Origin: Dyadobacter sediminis
GTDB taxonomy: Bacteria > Bacteroidota > Bacteroidia > Cytophagales > Spirosomataceae
Length of the DNA stretch: 64,000 nt
Assembly: GCF_005860765.1 (NCBI RefSeq)
Contig: NZ_VCEI01000030.1
Span: forward strand, 310,001 to 374,000
Direction: 5' to 3'
Shown here: positions 16,266 through 24,239 of the stretch, one piece after another
How the letters are laid out: every line of letters begins with the position of its first letter
How positions within the stretch are numbered: position 1 is the stretch's first letter
Translations under genes and position numbers: made by a program
Notes under the pieces: model-generated
What the model was told of the DNA's origin: nothing
Seen by the model: only the letters and a program-made list of their open reading frames with translations
The model's database searches: none

Positions 16266-18095
16266 CTATTGTTCTTCTTTACGCAAAGGCAGCCATACGG
16301 TAAATGTGCTTCCTTCGCCGGGTTTGCTCTGAACGGCAATCGTTCCGTCATGCGCCTCGACCATTTTTTTAACGTAGCTCAGGCCAAGTCCGAAACCTTT
16401 TACATCATGTACGTTGCCGGTTGGAACCCTGTAAAAAGTATCAAAAATACGGTTCTGCTGCTCACGGTTCATCCCGATTCCGTGATCTGAAACAGAAACG
16501 GCTATTCCGTTGTTTTCATTTGTGGTTTTGACAGCAATAAAAAGCTTTTCGGGAGAGTACTTGATGGCATTGTCAATAAGGTTGTTGAGAATGTTGGAAA
16601 TATGCACTTCATCGCCGGATACGATTTCCTGATCAGCTTCAAATTCCAGAATGACTTCCCCGTTCTTTTGCTCGATCTGTACACTTTGTGCATTCAAGGC
16701 ATTGCCGATCAGATCATGAACATTTGCATCGCTGATTTTCAATTTTACATGCCCTTTATCCAGCAAAGCCATCTGAAGCACTTTTTCGACATGCGTTCCC
16801 AAACGTTTATTTTCTTCCCGGATAATTCCAAGATAGCGAGCCAAACGCGGGCCGGAATCCGCCGGCTGCAATTTCATCGAGTTCTCCTGCGCCATTTCTG
16901 CTGCAAGCGCAATTGTGGATATAGGCGTTTTGAACTCATGCGTCATGTTGTTGATGAAATCATTCTTGATATCGGAAAGCTTTTTCTGGCGCAGGATCGT
17001 GGTTACGGCCATGTAAAAACAAGCCATAATTACCAGAATCAACACACCCGAGCCGCCGAACATCACGCCCATATTACTGAGAATAAACTTTTTCTGATCC
17101 GGAAAATACACGTATAATGCATTCTGTGCATTCAGGGTTTCGTTCGGGAACAGGGAAGCTTTGTACGATTTTTCTTCCCATTCTGCCGGTTTCAGATCCG
17201 CGGTGGAAAAAACAAGGCTGCTGTTGTCCGGCCCGCGTACTGCGAATTCATAGGGCAATGTTATGCCGTTTTGCACCAGTTGTTTTTTCAGCAAGGTATC
17301 CAGTAAAAAACGGTTTACACGCTGCTCAATCGGCCTTTTTGTGTAAATGAGGTCCTGCATTACCTGTTTCAGAAGATCGGCTCTGTCCAGATCGGCGGAA
17401 CTGATTACAGCCCTATTTTTCTGACGGTTGCTTTTATTCTTGCCGTTCAGGACAAGCTGTCTGTTTGCTGGTTGCCGGTTTACAGAATCGTTTCCGGGGC
17501 TGTTGGCTTCTTTATTTTTCTGTTTTGCATTTTGCTGGTCATAAACTTCGCGGAACGCATTTCCGAGACGCTGTTCATCTTCCATTCGCCTCTTCACGAA
17601 TTCGTCTATTCCGGAAAGGCCGTATTGCTGCGCCTGAAAAAACTCTTCCATGATCCGCCGCTGATGATCCACCATAACTCTGAAATTCGGACTCAGTACA
17701 TCGGTCGGAACGGCTTCGGTAATAATCTGGTAATGAATTTCCTCGCCATTTGGTCCAATGGCAACTTCAAATTTGGGCCTTGCACGCGGCACATTTTCCT
17801 GCACGGTCTGCTGCTTGGCCGCTGCTGTTCTTTTAAAAGGCATGTTCCTGAGCTGCGCAATGCGGTCCAGCTTGCTTTTCTGCTGCTCTGTTTCAATCCG
17901 CCGCTGCAAAAGATACATCATTTCCTGTTTTTCCAGCCGGTGCACAACTTCCTGAACCGACTCGGAAACTTTCTGGTTGAACTGATCATTGCGTATATCA
18001 ATTGCTTCCCGGATCCAGTACCATTGAAAAGCAATAAGCCCGATCAATGCGAGGCACATCAGCCCGACGATGATCTGAATTTTTCTTCTAGTCAT
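16266..18095 (-). CDS. Membrane sensor histidine kinase (orphan)
   Basis: 609 residues. TM1 about 8-27, a large periplasmic region of about 310 residues, TM2 about 343-367, then HisKA with the phospho-accepting H386 in THEFKTPIST and an HATPase_c domain with N-box (NNLIDNAIKYSP), G1 (DHGIGM) and G2 (GFGLGLSYVKKMV). The periplasmic part is rich in Q, K and N and has no recognised sensor fold. No response regulator lies next to it. It is divergent from a small secreted protein, sharing the 168-base region between them, which may link their regulation (inference). Confidence 0.93.
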   Translation of the reverse strand: MTRRKIQIIVGLMCLALIGLIAFQWYWIREAIDIRNDQFNQKVSESVQEVVHRLEKQEMMYLLQRRIETEQQKSKLDRIAQLRNMPFKRTAAAKQQTVQENVPRARPKFEVAIGPNGEEIHYQIITEAVPTDVLSPNFRVMVDHQRRIMEEFFQAQQYGLSGIDEFVKRRMEDEQRLGNAFREVYDQQNAKQKNKEANSPGNDSVNRQPANRQLVLNGKNKSNRQKNRAVISSADLDRADLLKQVMQDLIYTKRPIEQRVNRFLLDTLLKKQLVQNGITLPYEFAVRGPDNSSLVFSTADLKPAEWEEKSYKASLFPNETLNAQNALYVYFPDQKKFILSNMGVMFGGSGVLILVIMACFYMAVTTILRQKKLSDIKNDFINNMTHEFKTPISTIALAAEMAQENSMKLQPADSGPRLARYLGIIREENKRLGTHVEKVLQMALLDKGHVKLKISDANVHDLIGNALNAQSVQIEQKNGEVILEFEADQEIVSGDEVHISNILNNLIDNAIKYSPEKLFIAVKTTNENNGIAVSVSDHGIGMNREQQNRIFDTFYRVPTGNVHDVKGFGLGLSYVKKMVEAHDGTIAVQSKPGEGSTFTVWLPLRKEEQ

Positions 18096-18153
18096 AATTT
18101 TTTAATTCTCCGGTGCAACACCGTCCCCTGTTTTCCCGACTTTCTGCTGTTAA

Positions 18154-18161
18154 CAAATTTA
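18154..18161 (-). promoter_or_regulatory. -7 box of the histidine kinase gene
   Basis: Minus strand TAAATTTG fits TAnnTTTG and lies 58 bases upstream of the kinase start codon. Confidence 0.5.
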
Positions 18162-18263
18162 ACGCATACCTCCTGCCTGCATTTGTTTTTAACATTATTT
18201 AACAACGCTGAAAAACAGCTGCAAAACATTTTATAATATGTTCATTCACAAAACAAATTGATT

Positions 18264-19061
18264 ATGAAATCTGTATTTTTTCAAAGAATTCCAATCGCAC
18301 TTGCATGGCTGGCAGCCATGCTGATGTTTTCCGAGGTAAAAGCCCAGTCCGGCGCTAAAGATAAAAAAACCAGCATCCGCATTAAAGTTTCTGAAGATAC
18401 AGACGGGAAAGTCAGTAATGTTGAAAAAAGCTATGAACTGGGGCCCATGACGCCCAAAGAAAAAGATGAATTTGTAGAAAAAGTGCTGGATTCGCTTGGC
18501 GTTGACAAAAAGAAGCATCAGACGGTTTCCATTACGATTGATGACGGTGAAGGAAACAAATTTGCTTCCAAAAAACGGAATGTGATTGTTGACCGCAGGG
18601 ATGACCGCGAACCAATGGCATATTCATGGAACCACGATGACAAAGATAATCTGGAGTTCAACTTCAATACGGAAACCTTGCGTTCGCACATGCGTAATTT
18701 TGAACGGGATTTCAATCCGAAAGCCAAAATGCTTCTGAGAGATGTGGAAAGTTTTGGTAACCGCATGGGTGATATATGGGACAAAGAAACAACCAAACCC
18801 GCCAGCGTCCGTGCACTGAACGTTTATTCCAACAATCCTGATAACGGCGTTTTGAACCTGCGGTTTTCCGTACCGCAGAAAGGGGATATCACCATTTCGG
18901 TAACGGATACAAAAGGCAAGGAAGTAGGAAAAAAAGAAATAAAGGATTTTGAAGGTGAATTTGTAGGCCAGATCGATCTGCGGAAAAATACAAAAGGAAC
19001 CGTGTTTGTCTCCGTTGTACAAAATGAAGACGGTGCGGTAAAAAGGGTTGTAATTCCCTGA
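18264..19061 (+). CDS. Secreted protein with T9SS sorting-domain-like C-terminus
   Basis: 265 residues from ATG 18264 (a TTG two codons earlier is also open). Signal peptide IALAWLAAMLMFSEVKAQ. The middle is highly charged and helical (MTPKEKDEFVEKVLDSLG, HMRNFERDFNPKAKMLLRD). The last about 80 residues have the layout of the type IX secretion C-terminal domain (VYSNNPDNGVLNLRFSVP, ISVTDTKGKEVGKKEI, ending VKRVVIP), but the usual YPNP is YSNN, so export by T9SS is uncertain. Unknown function; divergent from a histidine kinase gene. Confidence 0.8.
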   Translation: MKSVFFQRIPIALAWLAAMLMFSEVKAQSGAKDKKTSIRIKVSEDTDGKVSNVEKSYELGPMTPKEKDEFVEKVLDSLGVDKKKHQTVSITIDDGEGNKFASKKRNVIVDRRDDREPMAYSWNHDDKDNLEFNFNTETLRSHMRNFERDFNPKAKMLLRDVESFGNRMGDIWDKETTKPASVRALNVYSNNPDNGVLNLRFSVPQKGDITISVTDTKGKEVGKKEIKDFEGEFVGQIDLRKNTKGTVFVSVVQNEDGAVKRVVIP

Positions 19062-19079
19062 TTTATGCTTCATCAATCA

Positions 19080-19117
19080 GAAAATCCTCCGGATCAGAAA
19101 TGATTCGGGGGATTTTT
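19080..19117 (+). terminator. Terminator after the secreted protein gene
   Basis: AAAATCCTCCGGATCA and TGATTCGGGGGATTTT form an imperfect stem around a GAAA loop, followed by T residues, about 20 bases after the stop codon. Confidence 0.8.
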
Positions 19118-19164
19118 ATTGATAAAATATGCATAACTATTAGGCTGACATTTAGTAAGAATTG

Positions 19165-19172
19165 TAAATTTG
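19165..19172 (+). promoter_or_regulatory. -7 box of adk-obg
   Basis: TAAATTTG matches the -7 consensus 43 bases before the adk ATG. A -33 element is not obvious. Confidence 0.5.
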
Positions 19173-19215
19173 CCGAAATCACCATCCCAACGCGACATCA
19201 TTTTTCATTGCAACT

Positions 19216-19797
19216 ATGCTGAATCTTATACTGTTTGGCCCTCCGGGTGCCGGAAAAGGCACTCAAAGTGAAAAAATCATTGCCAGGTACAATCTGATCC
19301 ATCTTTCAACCGGAGATTTGCTGCGTTCCGAAATTCAGGCAGGAACCGAGTTGGGCCTGCAAGCCAAAACATTGATGGATAATGGCATACTGGTGCCGGA
19401 TGAGGTGGTGATCGGCATGATCGATAACAAACTGAAAGAGCACAGCAATGCTCCGGGTTTTATATTTGACGGTTTTCCAAGAACCGTAAATCAGGCCGAA
19501 GCGCTCGATGAATTGCTGACACGGTACAACGAAAGTATTTCCGTAATGATCGCACTGGTTGTAGACGATAACGAGCTGCTTGCACGTTTGCTAAACAGAG
19601 GAAAAACTTCCGGCCGCCCTGACGATCAGAATGTAGAGCTGATCAGCAGACGCATTCAGGAGTATAATAACAAGACAAAACCGGTTGCAGATTATTATCT
19701 GGAACAAGGTAAATTCACTGCAATTGACGGAATTGGTGAAATCGATCACATTTTTAATCAGATAACCCAGGCTATTTCAAAGGCTGGCCTTTTATAA
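19216..19797 (+). CDS. adk: Adenylate kinase, short form
   Basis: 193 residues. It interconverts ATP + AMP and 2 ADP in the cytoplasm. Seen: P-loop GPPGAGKGT, AMP-site STGDLLRSE, FDGFPRTVNQAEAL, and a short LID (NRGKTSGRPDDQ) without the zinc cysteines of long-form enzymes. It is followed after 21 bases by obg, so the two probably form one transcript. Confidence 0.97.
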   Translation: MLNLILFGPPGAGKGTQSEKIIARYNLIHLSTGDLLRSEIQAGTELGLQAKTLMDNGILVPDEVVIGMIDNKLKEHSNAPGFIFDGFPRTVNQAEALDELLTRYNESISVMIALVVDDNELLARLLNRGKTSGRPDDQNVELISRRIQEYNNKTKPVADYYLEQGKFTAIDGIGEIDHIFNQITQAISKAGLL

Positions 19798-19818
19798 TCT
19801 AAAAGTTTCACTATACAC

Positions 19819-20826
19819 ATGGCTTCTTCCAACTTCATTGATTATGTCAAAATAAATGTCAGGTCCGGTGCTGGCGGCGCAGGATCTTTGCATTTTCGGC
19901 GTGAAAAACACGTGGAAAAAGGCGGTCCTGACGGCGGTGACGGCGGCCGGGGCGGGCACGTGATCCTGAAAGGCAATGCACAGCTCTGGACACTTCTGCA
20001 TTTGAAATATACCAAGCATATCAAAGCTTTTGACGGCAAAGGCGGCGAAGGTGGACGGCGGACCGGTGCGATCGGCAAGGATATTATCCTGGAAGTACCG
20101 CTTGGAACCATTGCCAAAAACGCTGAAACCGGAGAACAGCTTTTTGAGATAACAGAAGACGGTCAGGAAATTATATTGCTGCGCGGCGGCCGTGGCGGAA
20201 TGGGAAACGACCATTTTAAATCTGCTACAAACCAGACTCCGCAGCATGCACAGCCCGGCGAACCCGGACTGGAAGAATGGGTCATACTTGAACTGAAAGT
20301 ACTGGCTGACGTTGGTCTCGTGGGTTTCCCGAATGCCGGCAAATCTACTTTACTCTCTGTAGTTTCGGCTGCCCGACCCGAAATTGCCGATTATCCGTTT
20401 ACAACACTGGTTCCGAATCTGGGCGTTGTTTCGTATCGTGATTACAAGTCTTTTGTAATGGCGGACATTCCCGGAATCATTGAAGGAGCTTCCCAGGGCA
20501 AAGGACTGGGGCTTCGTTTCCTGAGACATATCGAGCGGAATTCCATTTTACTTTTTATGGTTCCTGCTGACAGCGAAGATATTAATGCCGAGTACGAAAC
20601 GCTTCTTCAGGAACTTAGAATCTACAATCCTTCCCTTCTTGAGAAAAACCGCATTCTCGCAATTTCAAAAGTTGACGTTCTTACCGATGACGAACGTATT
20701 GAACTGAAAAAGCAGCTCCCTGCAAACATTCCATCCATCCTCATTTCTGCAATTACCCAAGAAGGAATAGAACAATTAAAAGACAGCATATGGGATCTAA
20801 TTAATTCGACGTTGCACGTAAAATAA
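19819..20826 (+). CDS. obgE: GTPase Obg/CgtA
   Basis: 335 residues. An essential GTPase that binds the large ribosomal subunit and responds to nutrient state. The glycine-rich Obg domain fills residues 1 to about 158 (GAGGAGSLHFRREK, GPDGGDGGRGGHVI); the G domain follows with G1 GFPNAGKST, the switch DYPFTTLVPNLG, G3 DIPGIIEGA and a G4 element read as SKVD rather than NKxD. There is no C-terminal OCT domain, as is usual in this phylum. It lies directly behind adk. Confidence 0.97.
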   Translation: MASSNFIDYVKINVRSGAGGAGSLHFRREKHVEKGGPDGGDGGRGGHVILKGNAQLWTLLHLKYTKHIKAFDGKGGEGGRRTGAIGKDIILEVPLGTIAKNAETGEQLFEITEDGQEIILLRGGRGGMGNDHFKSATNQTPQHAQPGEPGLEEWVILELKVLADVGLVGFPNAGKSTLLSVVSAARPEIADYPFTTLVPNLGVVSYRDYKSFVMADIPGIIEGASQGKGLGLRFLRHIERNSILLFMVPADSEDINAEYETLLQELRIYNPSLLEKNRILAISKVDVLTDDERIELKKQLPANIPSILISAITQEGIEQLKDSIWDLINSTLHVK

Positions 20827-20909
20827 TTATTTCTTGAAATAGGCAACTTTTAATGCATATTGTGTGTCTAAAAGTTTATCTGCTAGAATTTCCGTTACTT
20901 TCTGTCATT

Positions 20910-23900
20910 ATGAAACACTTTCTACCGTACATATTTTTGGTAGGGTTAAGCTTTATATCTACAAAACTAGTTGGGCAAATAAGCATTGATTATCCTTCCG
21001 ACCGTGCTATTTTTCAACGTGATAAAAACAATTTCGCTACTATTTACATCTCGGGTTCGTATACAAGATCCACCGATCGGATAGAAGCAAAACTTAATCC
21101 GATGAACGGCGGCGAACCCGTTGACTGGACCACTATAAAAACGGCACCTCAGGGCGGTTTTTATTCCGGAAGCATTGAGGCACGCGGAGGCTGGTACAAT
21201 CTGGAAGTAAGAGCATGGAAAGGGAATCAGATTATTGGTTCAACCCAAGTTCCCCATGTAGGTGTCGGCGAAGTTTTTCTGGTTGCCGGACAATCCAACG
21301 GGCAAGGATATCAGGATTACGGCGCACCCGGCGCACAGGACGACCGTGTAAGCTGCATAGACTATAACAGTACTGACCTGAATACAAAACAGGATTTGCC
21401 ATATCCGCAATTTACCCATCTGAACAGCAACTCGAATATTTCACCCAGAGGCAAATCCGCCTGGTGCTGGGGAAAACTGGGCGATTTGCTTACCAGCAAA
21501 CTCGGTGTTCCGGTATTGTTTTACAATATTGCCTGGTACGGAAGCGCGGTAAGAAACTGGGTACAAAGCATCAACGGGACGGCCTATTCAGTCTATGTTG
21601 CGGGGCTTCCTTACGAGCCGGACGGCATGCCTTACGGCAATTTGCGATCTGTCGTTCAGCGATATACACCCATTACCGGGTTAAGGGGCGTTTTGTGGCT
21701 GCAGGGTGAATCCGAAGTGCAGGCAGGAACCAGTGCCGAAGCTTATTACAATGATTTGAAAACGGTTATTGAAACCGGCCGTAACGAGTCGGGTAAAAAT
21801 ATTTCATGGATGGTCAGCCTGACGTCATGGGACAACAGAAACGGCGTTAACAAACGTGTAATTGATGGCCAGAAAAAAGTAATCAACTCTGTTCCGAATG
21901 TTTTTTTAGGGCCAAGTACAGACTTGATTCAGGTTCCGAGAAACGGGGGCGAATACGGCGTTCACTTTGATGGAGACGGATTGATACAACTAGCCGAAGC
22001 ATGGAACAATCAGCTGAATAATGACTTTTTTTCGCGCTCTGAACCTTTTAAAGGCATTAGTCCGTTAAAAATTACGGCCGTTTGTAACGGCAATGGCTTC
22101 CTCAGCCTCAATGCCGAAGGAAGTGGCTATCATTCCTTCAGATGGAGCACGGGAGAAACTTCAGGCAATATTCAGGCCGGGAACGGCACTTACAGCGTAA
22201 GTGCGAGAGATGACAAAGGAAACTATATCTTTTCTCCTGAAATCAGGATCAATGAGTCCGTTCTGCCGCCGCGCCCGTCGATTACACTCGAAGGAAGCAA
22301 TCCGATTTGTGTCGGCAACACCGCAACACTGATTTCCAGCATATCTGACAATGTACAATGGAATACAGGCGCAACGGGCGACAGGCTGGTTGTAAGTTCG
22401 GCTGGCGAGTACTTTGCAAAGACAACCAATGCATACGGGTGTGAGGCCATATCTGAAAAACTGGTCATTTCCATGCAATCTTCTCCGCTGCCTGCCAAGC
22501 CTGCGATTACGGCAGCCGGCAAGCTTGTATTTTGTGAAGGCGGGGAAGTTACCCTGCAATCCAATTCGCAGGTCAGCAATGTTTGGTCCAATGGTGCAAA
22601 TACTTCCAGTATCGTTGTTAGAAATTCAGGAGAATACACTGTTAAGGCTGTTAATTCCTTTGGCTGCTACTCCCCGAATTCCGATCCGGTTGCTGTGAAA
22701 GTAAATACTTTGCCCCAGAAACCGGCAATTGCCGTAAACGGGCCGTTAACTTTTTGTGAAGGTGGAAATGTCATGCTTACTTCCAGTTATGATTCAGGAA
22801 ATATATGGAGTAACTCGGCAACTTCGAAATCAATTACCGTTACTGCAAGCGGAACCTATACGCTGAAACAACGGGACGTTAATGAATGCGAATCTACATC
22901 CGATCCAATATCAGTAAGTGTAAATCCGCTTCCTGCCACGCCGGTGATTACAGCCCTGCGCCCGACAACATTCTGCCAGCGCGACTACACCATTCTGCAA
23001 AGCAGCGAAGTGTATTCCTATATATGGAGCAATGGCGAAACCAGCCGGCAAATAGAAGTCCGGAATTCTGGAAGTTTTTCAATTGCGGCAAAAGATGCAA
23101 ACGGATGTGTTTCTCCGGCCTCTACTCCTGTTCAGGTTGTTGCAAACCCGCTTCCACCCACTCCATCGATTACCGCAGACGGCCCTACGGAATTTTGTGC
23201 CAACCTGAGTGTTAACCTGCAATCCAGTAATTCTGCGGGATATTTATGGAGCAATGGTGCAACCACCCAGGTTTTAAAGGTAACAGGCGCCGGAACGTAC
23301 TATGTACAAACCATTAACGAGTTCCAGTGTTTTTCTGACAGGAGTAACACCATTTCGACGCAAACACTGCCACTTCCGGCTACACCTACTGTGAATGCAC
23401 TGGGATCAACCATTTTCTGTGCCGGAGGCTTTGTGTCCCTGCAAGCTGCAAACGGCAGTGCTTTTTACTGGAATACCGGAGCGGAAGGAACAGTCATTCA
23501 GGCAACGGATTCAGGCAATTACTCCGTACGTACGAAAGATGAAAAAGGCTGTTACTCTTCCTATTCTCCGGAAATTGTTGTGGATGTAAAACCAACGCCT
23601 ACGACACCGGTAATCCGGAAAACAGGAGTTTACACCCTTGCAGCTGAAAATAATCTTGATAAAGGTAATTACAACTGGAAACTGAACGGAACGACTTTGG
23701 CAGAAACCGGCAGCACACTCAAAGCGGTGCAATCCGGCAGTTACACTGTAAATAATACAATTGTATACAGTCCTTCACTTTCCTGCTATTCCGGCTATTC
23801 ATTGCCTTTCAGCTTTATTCTGGATACTGCAAGCCCCGGATTTGTAGCGTATCCCAATCCGGCAGCGGAAGGAATAGTGAAAGTTGAAATATTAAAGGAT

Positions 23901-24080
23901 ATAACCAATGCAGAAGTCCAGATAACTGACAGTCACGGTATCATTCATAAAAGCTTCAGAGTTAGCAAATTTGACCGGCAGCAATCATTCAACATATCCG
24001 AGCTTTCAAGCGGGATTTATATTATAAGGATAATTTCAGCGACTTACAGCGGCAATCAGAAACTTATAATTGTTCATTAA
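20910..24080 (+). CDS. T9SS-exported SASA-family esterase with Ig-like repeats
   Basis: 1056 residues from ATG 20910, where a clear signal peptide starts (MKHFLPYIFLVGLSFIS...). N-terminal third: a short beta domain, then a SASA/DUF303 (sialate O-acetylesterase-type SGNH) domain with the nucleophile block FLVAGQSNGQG, the WLQGESE block and GVHFDGDG as the His block. Then come tandem Ig-like repeats of 73-75 residues, each with an FC...WSNGA...GC pattern, and a T9SS type A sorting domain (YPNPAAEG ... LSSGIYIIRI). It probably removes acetyl or other ester groups from polysaccharides outside the cell. It is paralogous to the next gene. Upstream gap to obg is 83 bases without a clear promoter. 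Confidence 0.88.
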   Translation: MKHFLPYIFLVGLSFISTKLVGQISIDYPSDRAIFQRDKNNFATIYISGSYTRSTDRIEAKLNPMNGGEPVDWTTIKTAPQGGFYSGSIEARGGWYNLEVRAWKGNQIIGSTQVPHVGVGEVFLVAGQSNGQGYQDYGAPGAQDDRVSCIDYNSTDLNTKQDLPYPQFTHLNSNSNISPRGKSAWCWGKLGDLLTSKLGVPVLFYNIAWYGSAVRNWVQSINGTAYSVYVAGLPYEPDGMPYGNLRSVVQRYTPITGLRGVLWLQGESEVQAGTSAEAYYNDLKTVIETGRNESGKNISWMVSLTSWDNRNGVNKRVIDGQKKVINSVPNVFLGPSTDLIQVPRNGGEYGVHFDGDGLIQLAEAWNNQLNNDFFSRSEPFKGISPLKITAVCNGNGFLSLNAEGSGYHSFRWSTGETSGNIQAGNGTYSVSARDDKGNYIFSPEIRINESVLPPRPSITLEGSNPICVGNTATLISSISDNVQWNTGATGDRLVVSSAGEYFAKTTNAYGCEAISEKLVISMQSSPLPAKPAITAAGKLVFCEGGEVTLQSNSQVSNVWSNGANTSSIVVRNSGEYTVKAVNSFGCYSPNSDPVAVKVNTLPQKPAIAVNGPLTFCEGGNVMLTSSYDSGNIWSNSATSKSITVTASGTYTLKQRDVNECESTSDPISVSVNPLPATPVITALRPTTFCQRDYTILQSSEVYSYIWSNGETSRQIEVRNSGSFSIAAKDANGCVSPASTPVQVVANPLPPTPSITADGPTEFCANLSVNLQSSNSAGYLWSNGATTQVLKVTGAGTYYVQTINEFQCFSDRSNTISTQTLPLPATPTVNALGSTIFCAGGFVSLQAANGSAFYWNTGAEGTVIQATDSGNYSVRTKDEKGCYSSYSPEIVVDVKPTPTTPVIRKTGVYTLAAENNLDKGNYNWKLNGTTLAETGSTLKAVQSGSYTVNNTIVYSPSLSCYSGYSLPFSFILDTASPGFVAYPNPAAEGIVKVEILKDITNAEVQITDSHGIIHKSFRVSKFDRQQSFNISELSSGIYIIRIISATYSGNQKLIIVH
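22278..23836 (+). repeat. Tandem 222-bp Ig-like coding repeats
   Basis: Repeat units begin near 22278, 22503, 22725, 22944, 23166, 23388 and 23610, a period of 219-225 bases (73-75 residues). Each unit starts with a Pro-rich linker (LPxxPxI), then FC, then W-S-N-G-A/E-x-T and a closing G-x-Y...GC. The two Cys per unit are placed to form a disulfide. The last unit has lost both. DNA identity between units is modest, so this is an old expansion. Confidence 0.85.
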
Positions 24081-24146
24081 TGCAATGATATCAGCTCAAT
24101 GTAAATCAAAAAAATGGAATAGTGCTATTTTGGCAAAATAATCATT

Positions 24147-24154
24147 TACATTTG
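24147..24154 (+). promoter_or_regulatory. -7 box upstream of the second SASA esterase
   Basis: TACATTTG fits the consensus, 86 bases before the ATG at 24240. This suggests that the second esterase can be transcribed on its own. Confidence 0.45.
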
Positions 24155-24239
24155 TGGCCGCTTGTAACAGTAAGTATGAACACTTTTCGTTGTCTTTATA
24201 ATTCAGAATATAAGAAATTTACCTGTACAGAAGTTTCAA

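Noticed and set aside
17472..18236. 254-codon plus-strand open frame
   Set aside because: Antisense to the histidine kinase and running into its promoter region.
22278..23836. Regular 222-bp repeat considered as a CRISPR-like or satellite array
   Set aside because: The repeats are in frame, protein-coding Ig-like units with low DNA identity.
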